Source of the DNA: Clostridiaceae bacterium
GTDB lineage: Bacteria > Bacillota > Clostridia > Clostridiales > Clostridiaceae
Direction of reading: 5' to 3'
Assembly: GCA_003510765.1 (NCBI GenBank)
Contig: DOKV01000205.1
Coordinates: forward strand, 1 to 5,749
DNA: 5,749 bases
Positions 1-5,749 of this stretch are shown in pieces (position 1 is the first letter of the stretch; each line of letters starts with the position of its first letter). The translations under genes were made by a program, and so were the position numbers. Under the pieces are notes generated by a model. It was not told the origin of the DNA and ran no database searches. It saw only the letters and a program-made list of their open reading frames with translations.

Positions 1-215
1 CGACGGTTCACTTCAGCGTTTGAAATGATCCGTTCCTTTAGAAGATTGGCTTCAAACCGGCCTTTTTCTAGCATCTTTTCCTTCTTCTCTTTCGCCTCTT
101 TGACCTTTTTCATGACAACGTCATCTTCAAAAGCCTTGGCTTCCCGAAGCATGGCATCTGACTGCATCTTCGCCTCTTCTAGAATCTTCTCTGTCAAATT
201 TTCCAGATTGGACAT
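1..215 (-). CDS. ntpE: V-type ATPase subunit E, peripheral stalk (N-terminal part, cut by window edge)
   Basis: Subunit E pairs with the small coiled-coil subunit to form the peripheral stalk that holds the catalytic A3B3 head against the membrane stator subunit I. Only the first 71 codons are visible; the family is usually about 190-200 residues. The visible part starts MSNLENLTEKILEEA and is almost entirely charged Lys/Glu-rich helix with Ala at heptad-like spacing. It ends near LLKERIISNAEVNR, which fits the N-terminal stalk helix of the family. The ATG at 215-213 is preceded by AAAGGAAG at about 7 bases, and no better upstream start exists in the 44-bp gap after subunit K. The call depends on composition and on the K-E gene order as much as on sequence similarity. 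The globular C-terminal domain that contacts the head lies outside the window. Confidence 0.88.
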   Translation of the reverse strand, partial: MSNLENLTEKILEEAKMQSDAMLREAKAFEDDVVMKKVKEAKEKKEKMLEKGRFEANLLKERIISNAEVNR

Positions 216-259
216 GAACTCACTTCCTTTGCTGTAATTTCGCTAAATCCGTTGTTTTC

Positions 260-751
<492 letters not shown>

Positions 752-757
752 CTAAAA

Positions 758-2707
758 TTATTCAATATTAATATATTTTGATTTGTTTCTAAAGATTTTG
801 AATGGTTTTCCGCCGCCATCGTAGAACTTTCCGAAGAACTCTACATAGGTTAGTCTGGAGGCATGCACATAGGCACTCAAGGCGGAAAGGAATAGGTTAA
901 AGGCTTGTCCTCCTAAGAAGACTACTACCCCAAAGACGATCCCCACAGGGCCCATGGCAAAGAGCATGGTCACCATCATGTTGATGGCCACCGCAATGAA
1001 TCCGCCAGCAAGGCCTAGGGCCATGAGTCTTGAATAGGATACAAAGTCTCCGATGTATCCGGTGATGTTATAAAGGCTGTATAGGCCTCCAGCAAGTTTG
1101 CCCACCACGGTGCTATTTTCGCGACCGCCCGTGAGGACAATGCCCACCATACCAATGACCATAACCACCAAGGATACGGTGCCCATGAAGGCTGGTAATA
1201 CATCCACCACCATGGTTAGGAGTAGTAAAATGGCACCCATAAGAGCCATATACCAGAATCCCACATCATAGAGTGCATCCAGAGGCTTTCCTTCTTTAAG
1301 AGACCGATAGGCTTTGATGCCCAAGGCATAGAAAAGATGAATGCCACCAAAAGCAATGGATAAAATCAGGAGTTTTTGGTACTCCGTGGCCGGGGAAATC
1401 AGCGACTGTGTTGGCAGCTCTGCCCCAAAGAAGGTCCCAAAAATCAGGCCCCAAGCCATGGTGGAGAAACTTAAATAGAACAAGAAGCGCATCATGAGCT
1501 TCTGCCCTTTTTCAAGATTGGCCACTTTGAGCACCACCCCTGTCAGTAGGAATAATATCAACCCATAGCCCCAGTCTCCCACCATCATGCCAAAAAAGGC
1601 AAAGTAGAAGGGCGCAAAGAGTGGGGTGGGATCCATACCATCATAGGTGGGCAAGGAGTACATGGTGGTGAGAGACTCAAAGGCCTCTGCAAACTTTCCA
1701 TTCTTCAAAAGAATGGGGACCGAGGTGTCTTTCTCCTCTGCAGCATCCAGCTCCAGATAATAGGCACCTTCTTGGGTCTTTTCCACAGCACGTTTAAAGT
1801 CCTCAGCGCGATCTGTGGGCACGAAGCCATGGATCACATTGACACTGCCCGTGCGAAGGAAATTATTCTCCGCTTCATAGCGCAGTCGAAGATTCAGTAA
1901 ATACTCGTAGACTTCTTCAAACTTCGCCAAATGTCCGGCATTGGATTTCACCTCTGCCTGGAGCTTCCTCCGATCCTCTTTGATTTTTTTCAAAGATTCT
2001 TGTCTTTTTTTCATTTCCTCTTCCGGCGTACCCTGAACACTTAACTGGATGGTTGTGTAACTGTGGTTCCGGAGTACTTCACTGAGGTCCTCCTTTTCAA
2101 ACTTAGAGGTGAGTAGGAGCACATAGGCGTCATCCTTCCCTTCACTTAAGACTTCTAAGTAGGTTTCTTGTAAAGATGTAATGGCTTCTTTAAGACCTTC
2201 TAACAGTTTCTTTGGTACGGTACCCGTAAGCACGTCACTGTATTCAAAGTCTCTAAGATGTCTTACATCAAAGTTTAGGTTTTTCCATGGTCTGAGTTCT
2301 TCCATGGCTGCTTTCTCTTTCAACTCTTCTTGGCTGAGATGATCAAGTTTCCCAGTCAACTCTCTGAACTTCGCAATGACTGGATCATAATCAAACTGGG
2401 CAACTTTCTTTTCAAGTGCTTCAAAAGTATAATTGCTCTTTCCTTTAATCATGGCCTTGATGCCCGTCTCCCGGTCATCATAGCGTTTCAATAGATCCAT
2501 GGCGAACTTCACATCTTGAATCTTTTCCTCCACTTCACTGATTGCTCGTGGTACTTCAAGAACTTCCAATCCTTCTTCTAGAAGGGTTTGGTCCTCTTTC
2601 AGGTCCGTAAAGTGGACATAACCGAACTTTTGCAGTTCATGGAGAAGCTTGTCTCTGTCAGAGTCGAAGGTGAACAGACCAAAATTGCTCATCTTAACGA
2701 TTGCCAT
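758..2707 (-). CDS. ntpI: V-type ATPase subunit I, membrane stator (a-subunit homologue)
   Basis: Subunit I anchors the peripheral stalks and provides the half-channels through which ions reach the K ring. The 649 residues divide into a hydrophilic, coiled-coil-rich cytoplasmic half (about 1-355) and a membrane half with roughly eight hydrophobic segments (about 362-616). The junction carries the family signature around DPTPLFAPFYF (359-369) and GMMVGDWGYGL (373-383). Arg560 in SYSRLMALGLA and Arg618 in HASRLTYVEFF match the two arginines considered essential for ion transfer in A/V-type a-subunits (R735 and R799 in yeast Vph1). The N-terminus MAIVKM is typical of the family, which supports the ATG at 2707 over the internal ATG at 2692. 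That start overlaps the upstream stalk gene by 14 bases and has only a modest Shine-Dalgarno (GAAGG), so coupled translation is likely. Length is normal and no break is seen. Confidence 0.97.
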   Translation of the reverse strand: MAIVKMSNFGLFTFDSDRDKLLHELQKFGYVHFTDLKEDQTLLEEGLEVLEVPRAISEVEEKIQDVKFAMDLLKRYDDRETGIKAMIKGKSNYTFEALEKKVAQFDYDPVIAKFRELTGKLDHLSQEELKEKAAMEELRPWKNLNFDVRHLRDFEYSDVLTGTVPKKLLEGLKEAITSLQETYLEVLSEGKDDAYVLLLTSKFEKEDLSEVLRNHSYTTIQLSVQGTPEEEMKKRQESLKKIKEDRRKLQAEVKSNAGHLAKFEEVYEYLLNLRLRYEAENNFLRTGSVNVIHGFVPTDRAEDFKRAVEKTQEGAYYLELDAAEEKDTSVPILLKNGKFAEAFESLTTMYSLPTYDGMDPTPLFAPFYFAFFGMMVGDWGYGLILFLLTGVVLKVANLEKGQKLMMRFLFYLSFSTMAWGLIFGTFFGAELPTQSLISPATEYQKLLILSIAFGGIHLFYALGIKAYRSLKEGKPLDALYDVGFWYMALMGAILLLLTMVVDVLPAFMGTVSLVVMVIGMVGIVLTGGRENSTVVGKLAGGLYSLYNITGYIGDFVSYSRLMALGLAGGFIAVAINMMVTMLFAMGPVGIVFGVVVFLGGQAFNLFLSALSAYVHASRLTYVEFFGKFYDGGGKPFKIFRNKSKYINIE

Positions 2708-3020
2708 TTGCCTTCACAATCCTCTCTATAATAATATTGACTGCCTCGGTCAGATCCTCTTTGTTCAGAGAAAGAACCGCTTGCGCCTTTTCCTTTCCAC
2801 TGGCCAAAATAGGTTTTGCTTCCTCTTCCCCCTCTGCCCGAGCCTTTTCCTTCAAAGCGTCCATCTCTTGTTGAGCTTCTGCCATGATTTCTTTAAATTT
2901 TTCCTCGGCGAGCATTTCCGCATCCCGCTTGATGTCTCTTGCTTTCTGACTGGCTTCTCTTGTAAGCGCCCGCGCTTGTTCTTCTGCGTGCCTTACTTTT
3001 TCTAATGCTTCCTTTGCCAT
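2694..3020 (-). CDS. ntpF: V-type ATPase small peripheral-stalk subunit (NtpF / AhaH / subunit G-H type)
   Basis: This 108-residue protein is the small coiled-coil partner of subunit E; the E-F pair (E-G in Thermus naming) makes the peripheral stalk. It is nearly all charged helix: MAKEALEKVRHAEEQARAL, then repeated Lys/Glu/Ala segments through about residue 80. It ends in a short, more hydrophobic helix (LTEAVNIIIERIVKA) of the kind that packs against subunit E. It has no membrane segment. The ATG at 3020-3018 follows GGGGGTGAT closely. The frame stays open to an ATG at 3125, but the extra 35 residues are unlike the family and cross the probable promoter, so the shorter start is preferred. 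It is the first gene of the ATPase operon, as in E. hirae ntpFIKE. Its stop lies inside the start of subunit I. Names differ between organisms, so the symbol follows the E. hirae scheme. Confidence 0.9.
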   Translation of the reverse strand: MAKEALEKVRHAEEQARALTREASQKARDIKRDAEMLAEEKFKEIMAEAQQEMDALKEKARAEGEEEAKPILASGKEKAQAVLSLNKEDLTEAVNIIIERIVKANGNR

Positions 3021-3052
3021 CCTATCACCCCCATTCCTCCGTTTTGATGGTG

Positions 3053-3150
3053 TATGCAAAACGTTCTCATACCAACTAATTTTACCATGGTATGCACAAA
3101 ACATAAAGAAATAAGAATTATGCAATCGTTATCTCTTAATAAGTTATGCA
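3053..3150. repeat. Four TATGCA repeats upstream of the ATPase operon
   Basis: TATGCA (TGCATA on the coding strand) occurs at 3053-3058, 3091-3096, 3119-3124 and 3145-3150. The last two copies are part of a longer near-identical direct repeat: AATAAG-AA-TTATGCA at 3110-3124 and AATAAG-TTATGCA at 3138-3150. The first two share a looser context, TGGTGTATGCAAAACGT (3049-3065) and TGGTATGCACAAAACAT (3088-3104). They surround both candidate promoters. They may be regulator sites or remnants of a small local duplication; no known regulator is recognised. Confidence 0.5.
3079..3087 (-). promoter_or_regulatory. Candidate extended -10 promoter, proximal, for the ATPase operon
   Basis: The minus strand reads TGGTAAAAT, an extended -10 (TGn) followed by TAAAAT, 5 of 6 to TATAAT. 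The hexamer 17 bases upstream (TTTATG) is a poor -35, as is common when an extended -10 is present. The predicted start would leave a leader of about 50 bases before the ATG at 3020. The element overlaps the palindrome TACCATGGTA at 3083-3092. Confidence 0.4.
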
Positions 3151-3164
3151 TTACCATATAACAA
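3136..3164 (-). promoter_or_regulatory. Candidate sigma-A promoter, distal, for the ATPase operon
   Basis: On the minus strand, TTGTTA (3164-3159) and TATTAA (3141-3136) are separated by 17 bases; each matches the consensus at 4 of 6 positions. One TATGCA/TGCATA repeat copy (3145-3150) lies in the spacer, so a protein bound there would interfere with polymerase. In such AT-rich DNA a match of this quality can arise by chance. Confidence 0.35.
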
Positions 3165-3195
3165 CCAGTGTACGCCAAATGATTTGTTTTTTCAA

Positions 3196-4854
3196 CTAAA
3201 TTTTAATAATTTCACCAGAATCTAAGTCGTAAACCACCGGAGTATCACAAAACGTCATGGTCCCTTGGTCAAAATATGCCCAAAGATCCATTTTAAAAAT
3301 CTCAACATGTATTTTCATGCGAAGATTTTTCAAGAGATCTTTCCGTGCTTCTTGGTTTTTCTCATGATTTCGTTGTAGGAATTCTGGCACATACTGTTTT
3401 TTATTGGTGCTCAGCCAATCAAATTTCAACAGTTCATTGAGGACCAATGCCACATCTTCTTGATTTCTTGGCTTCTTATACTCCAAGGCAAAGTCTCTAA
3501 GGAATAAAAACTGGTCCTTTAACCCAAGGCTTCTGCCCTGTCCCCGCTCTTCTAGGTAAAGACCCAAAGCTTCGTAAAAGGCAAAGGGGTCTTTGTCATC
3601 TGCCAATACATAGGAAAGGGTTTTTGCAAACCGACCCGAGTTATAATACCGTTCCAAGGCATCCTCCACCTTGTGGAGATGCCGTAGCGTTTCATAGGAC
3701 ATCCACTTGGTTTCTAGCACCTCATAGGGTGGATAGGGACTGTAGGCCATGGCAAACCCCTTTGCATCTTTCTCCATGGGCGTTCCTTTGATGATTTTCA
3801 AAAACCCCAATTGAAGCATCCCTGGCTGCAGGGGATACACGTCATTAAAGCTATTCTTAAAAGTTTCCAAGGTATCATAGGGCAGCCCCGCAATGAGGTC
3901 CATGTGACAATGAATGTTGTCCAATGAAGCCAACCTTTGAAGCTTCTCCAAAACCTGGGTAAATCCAATATAACGCTGAATGGACTGGAGCACTTCTTTT
4001 TTTGTGCTTTGAATGCCCACTTCAAACTGAATCCTACCAGGAGGCGCCGTGGCCAAGAGAGCCAAATGCTCCTCTTTGATGAGATCCGGCGCAATTTCAA
4101 AGTGAAAGGTCACCGCTGTGTCCAAGGAAATGAGATAGGCCCAGATGTCTTTAGCCTCTGGATGAATGTTGAAGGTGCGGTCAATGAACTTCACCACTGA
4201 AGCCCCCGTGAATAGGAGCTTTTCAATGCGCTCCTTGACCTCTGCCAAAGGCAAAAACCTCAGGTCCCTCTCCGCAGAGGACAAGCAATAGCTGCACTGA
4301 TAGGGACATCCTCTGGACGCTTCCATATAAGCCAGCTTCCCCCTTAAATCCTCCCCTTCTTCATAGGGATAGGGCACCTCTTCCATGGGCATCTTCTCCC
4401 GAGGGGGATTCACAAAGATGGTGTCCCCCTCTCTAAAGGTCAGCCCTGCTACCTCATGTAGGTTTTTTCCATGCAAAAGAGAACCGATGAGCTCTTCATA
4501 GGTCTTTTCCCCTTCTCCTCGGATGATGTACTCTCCATCCAGGATCTGTAGGTGGTGTAGACTGTCATAAGAGACTTCCGGTCCTCCATAAAGTATGGGT
4601 AAGTTTGGTCGTACTTTCTTCAGCAGGCAAGAAAGCTCTTGCACCAGCTGAAAATTCCATAGATACACTGAAAAAGCCACCAGATCAGGCTCTGCCAAGA
4701 GAATACCCTCTAAAATCTGATCCCGCTCTTCATTGATGGAAACTTCATAAAGAGAAGTCTCCACAGGAAGATGCGCCGTGGCTTTTTTCAAATACCTCAA
4801 ACTGATATTGGTATGTATAAACTTTGCATTGATGGCTGTGAGTAATATGTTCAT
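3196..4854 (-). CDS. B12-binding-domain radical SAM protein, DUF4080 family, function unknown
   Basis: A 552-residue three-part protein. Residues 1 to about 140 look like a Rossmann-type cobalamin-binding domain, with MNILLTAINAKFIHTN at the start, ILYGGPEVS (87-95) and RGEGE (112-116). The radical SAM domain follows, with its 4Fe-4S motif CPYQCSYC (Cys183, Cys187, Cys190), the strand FIDRTFN (223-229), FEVGIQS (277-283) and DLIAGLP (319-325). The last 180 or so residues correspond to the DUF4080 region and are hydrophilic and helix-rich. The family presumably makes 5'-deoxyadenosyl radicals or transfers a methyl group, but no substrate is known. The classical DxHxxG cobalamin motif is not seen, so any B12 would bind without His coordination. 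The ATG at 4854 follows AAAGGA and lies 12 bp after the phospholipase-like gene, so the two are almost certainly co-transcribed. The protein is probably cytoplasmic; no signal or membrane segment is seen. Confidence 0.92.
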   Translation of the reverse strand: MNILLTAINAKFIHTNISLRYLKKATAHLPVETSLYEVSINEERDQILEGILLAEPDLVAFSVYLWNFQLVQELSCLLKKVRPNLPILYGGPEVSYDSLHHLQILDGEYIIRGEGEKTYEELIGSLLHGKNLHEVAGLTFREGDTIFVNPPREKMPMEEVPYPYEEGEDLRGKLAYMEASRGCPYQCSYCLSSAERDLRFLPLAEVKERIEKLLFTGASVVKFIDRTFNIHPEAKDIWAYLISLDTAVTFHFEIAPDLIKEEHLALLATAPPGRIQFEVGIQSTKKEVLQSIQRYIGFTQVLEKLQRLASLDNIHCHMDLIAGLPYDTLETFKNSFNDVYPLQPGMLQLGFLKIIKGTPMEKDAKGFAMAYSPYPPYEVLETKWMSYETLRHLHKVEDALERYYNSGRFAKTLSYVLADDKDPFAFYEALGLYLEERGQGRSLGLKDQFLFLRDFALEYKKPRNQEDVALVLNELLKFDWLSTNKKQYVPEFLQRNHEKNQEARKDLLKNLRMKIHVEIFKMDLWAYFDQGTMTFCDTPVVYDLDSGEIIKI

Positions 4855-4866
4855 CCTTCGTTCCTT

Positions 4867-5598
4867 TTAGAGATTTTCATAATAGGTTTCATAGTAGTCC
4901 AGCAGAAGACCTGCGGTGGTATTTTGTGCCACTTCCAGCATTTTCTTGGATAAAGCCTCATACATTTCCTCTCGATCCTCCAAGGCTTTATATTTCTCTG
5001 CATAAAAGTTTGCCACTACGGCATTTTCACGGATGTAATCATCCAAGGTTTCGAACTGAAGAATCCCATGGTCCACAGAATAATCAATCTCTGCAAAAAT
5101 CTTTTTCTTGATCCAGGTTTCATAGGACTTATGACTGTCCAAAAGCTTGTTGGTCACATGCTGAGGCACCGTCATATCCTGGGACAAATGACAAAACACC
5201 CCTAGATAGAACACCGAACGTTGAATGTTTCCTTTGTCTAAATAAAACAAGGAACGGTCTCTATAACGCCTGGCTTCCGTGAGCCCATCAGAAAATCCGT
5301 AAAGCCCTTTCTTTTTTTCATTATGATAAAAATGATTGATGGACTTAAAGTCCTGGTCAGCCCAGGTGGCCCCCTCATTCAGGGCCTTGATGTAGGCTTT
5401 ATAAAAATGCGCAGCTTTGATGTAGCCTTCATTTTCAAGAATCACCACCGCCTGGATGTTGATAAAGCGATGCACCATACAAGGGGTTTTAAAAGCCATC
5501 TTTTTAAAAGGATTGGCCGCCAACATCATACCTGTCAGAACCTTCCCATAGGTGTTTTCAAATCTTCTTTTTTTCTTTTCTTCAAATGTTCCTTCCAT
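4867..5598 (-). CDS. Zinc-dependent phospholipase C-like protein without an evident signal peptide
   Basis: This 243-residue all-helical protein resembles the zinc-dependent phospholipase C/S1-P1 nuclease fold (PF00882). Metal ligands can be matched to the Bacillus cereus enzyme: His43 in VHRFINIQA, an Asp in WADQDF (79-84), His89 in INHFYH, the core HLSQDMTVPQH giving His137, Asp141 and His147, and His156 with Glu160 in HKSYE. The H-D-H spacings of 4 and 6 and the H-E spacing of 4 equal those of the classical enzyme. The secreted enzymes use the Trp exposed at the mature N-terminus as a further ligand; here the N-terminus is MEGTFEEKKKRRFENTYGK with only a short hydrophobic patch (VLTGMMLAANPF), so export is doubtful and that ligand is missing or replaced. 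Activity on phospholipid is therefore only inferred. The ATG at 5598 follows TTAGGAG at 9 bases. It is the first gene of an operon with the radical SAM gene. Confidence 0.85.
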   Translation of the reverse strand: MEGTFEEKKKRRFENTYGKVLTGMMLAANPFKKMAFKTPCMVHRFINIQAVVILENEGYIKAAHFYKAYIKALNEGATWADQDFKSINHFYHNEKKKGLYGFSDGLTEARRYRDRSLFYLDKGNIQRSVFYLGVFCHLSQDMTVPQHVTNKLLDSHKSYETWIKKKIFAEIDYSVDHGILQFETLDDYIRENAVVANFYAEKYKALEDREEMYEALSKKMLEVAQNTTAGLLLDYYETYYENL

Positions 5599-5651
5599 AT
5601 AGCTCTACTCCTAACTTTTCTCCTGCACTCAATACATCGTCATGGAAAAAA

Positions 5652-5680
5652 ATAATACCTTTGTTGATAATGATTTTCAA
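5652..5680 (-). promoter_or_regulatory. Sigma-A promoter for the phospholipase-like/radical SAM operon
   Basis: The minus strand carries TTGAAA (5680-5675) and TATTAT (5657-5652), each 5 of 6 to consensus, with an optimal 17-base spacer. Transcription would start near 5645, giving a leader of about 47 bases. The Fur-like palindrome covers most of the -35 and part of the spacer, so a bound repressor should exclude polymerase. Confidence 0.7.
5665..5679. promoter_or_regulatory. Fur-box-like operator in the divergent intergenic region
   Basis: TGATAATGATTTTCA matches the Gram-positive 7-1-7 Fur box TGATAATnATTATCA at 14 of 15 positions. The symmetry extends by one base on each side (TTGATAAT-G-ATTTTCAA, one mismatched pair). 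It overlaps the -35 of the minus-strand promoter and lies at the expected -35 of the plus-strand gene, so a single iron-loaded Fur dimer pair could repress both directions. PerR and Zur boxes resemble this sequence, but it is closest to Fur. Confidence 0.7.
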
Positions 5681-5701
5681 TTGTCTTTCTTCCATTATAA
5701 G
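5674..5701 (+). promoter_or_regulatory. Candidate promoter of the divergent plus-strand gene
   Basis: TTTTCA (5674-5679; 4 of 6) and TATAAG (5696-5701; 5 of 6) are separated by 16 bases. The -35 lies within the Fur-like palindrome. An alternative of similar weak quality is TTGTCT (5681-5686) with TATTTT (5703-5708). Either would give a short leader before the ATG at 5741. Confidence 0.4.
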
Positions 5702-5722
5702 ATATTTTCCTTTGAATTACAA
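5694..5722 (-). promoter_or_regulatory. Possible second, upstream minus-strand promoter
   Basis: TTGTAA (5722-5717; 4 of 6) and a perfect TATAAT (5699-5694) are 17 bases apart on the minus strand. A start near 5687 would run straight into the Fur-like site. The same AT-rich bases also serve the candidate plus-strand -10, so one of the two may be fortuitous. Confidence 0.4.
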
Positions 5723-5740
5723 AAAATCTAGGAGAAGCGC

Positions 5741-5749
5741 ATGAAAAAA
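5741..5749 (+). CDS. Start of a divergent plus-strand gene (three codons visible, product unknown)
   Basis: The last nine bases read ATG AAA AAA, and AGGAG (positions 5730-5734) lies 6 bases before the ATG, an excellent Shine-Dalgarno. MKK is a common opening of exported proteins and lipoproteins but is not diagnostic. Its position beside a Fur-like site suggests an iron-related product such as an uptake component; this is inference from context only. Confidence 0.55.

Larger units (their letters stand above)
3021..3195 (-). promoter_or_regulatory. Leader region of the V-type ATPase operon
   Basis: This AT-rich 175-bp gap separates the radical SAM stop from the first ATPase gene and has no supportable ORF of its own. 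It contains two candidate sigma-A promoters, four TATGCA hexamers and a Shine-Dalgarno just before the start at 3020. Just after the radical SAM stop I find no GC-rich stem followed by a T-run on the minus strand, so transcription from upstream may continue into the ATPase genes. Confidence 0.55.

Noticed and set aside
25..237. Ser/Phe-rich plus-strand frame of 70 codons
   Set aside because: Reverse complement of the Lys/Glu-rich subunit E start; the composition is what an antisense frame would give.
2649..3005. Open plus-strand frame of 118 codons
   Set aside because: It is antisense to the stalk subunit and the start of subunit I; its Leu/Phe/Cys-rich product reflects the reverse complement of Lys/Glu-rich helix codons.
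3083..3092. Perfect 10-base palindrome TACCATGGTA as an operator
   Set aside because: Too short to claim alone and it overlaps the candidate extended -10; kept only as part of the leader description.
3021..3125. A 35-residue N-terminal extension of the small stalk subunit, starting at the ATG at 3125
   Set aside because: The extra residues (aromatic, Cys- and His-rich) are unlike the charged coiled coil that follows, cross the likely promoter, and lack the strong ribosome site found at 3020.
3150..3195. Possible terminator after the radical SAM gene
   Set aside because: Only a weak 5-base GTTAT/ATAAC pairing with a 10-base loop is present, with no GC-rich stem or T-run on the minus strand.
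3798..4200. Open frames on both strands inside the radical SAM gene
   Set aside because: They lie wholly inside a gene whose own frame carries clear conserved motifs, and their products show no domain features.
5323..5655. Open plus-strand frame of 110 codons
   Set aside because: Antisense to the phospholipase-like gene and running into its promoter; no ribosome site or recognisable domain.

Overview
The window looks like part of the chromosome of an anaerobic low-to-moderate-GC Firmicute, most likely a clostridial lineage. This rests on three things: a bacterial V-type (A/V) ATPase operon in the order F(H)-I-K-E, a B12-binding/radical SAM protein of the DUF4080 kind, and Gram-positive-style Shine-Dalgarno sites (AGGAGG-like). 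Every complete gene lies on the minus strand, so the reading order is from high to low coordinates. I assign no species.

Right edge (5599-5749): a divergent intergenic region. A 15-base Fur-box-like palindrome, 14/15 to the 7-1-7 consensus TGATAATnATTATCA, sits at 5665-5679. It overlaps the -35 of a good minus-strand promoter (TTGAAA-17-TATTAT) and lies within or beside the likely plus-strand promoter. A plus-strand gene begins at 5741 behind AGGAG, but only its first three codons (MKK) are visible.

Centre (3196-5598): a two-gene minus-strand operon with a 12-bp gap. The first gene encodes a zinc-dependent phospholipase C-like protein with no obvious signal peptide. The second encodes a B12-binding-domain radical SAM protein with C-terminal DUF4080. 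The substrate of neither is known from sequence. The predicted Fur site implies that this pair is iron-responsive.

Left part (1-3195): the proximal end of an operon for a rotary V-type ATPase. It holds the peripheral-stalk coiled-coil subunit (NtpF/AhaH type), the membrane stator subunit I, the ring proteolipid K, and the start of peripheral-stalk subunit E, which is cut by the window edge. Subunit K keeps the full ligand set described for the Na+-binding site of Enterococcus hirae NtpK, so the enzyme probably moves Na+. The catalytic A and B subunits and the central stalk are expected beyond position 1. The 175-bp leader at 3021-3195 has candidate promoters and four copies of TATGCA, two of them inside a longer near-identical direct repeat. 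I see no clear terminator between the radical SAM gene and the ATPase operon, so readthrough is possible.

I see no CRISPR array, RNA gene, transposon or defence locus. The least explained features are the Fur-box-controlled phospholipase-like/radical SAM pair and the repeat-bearing ATPase leader.
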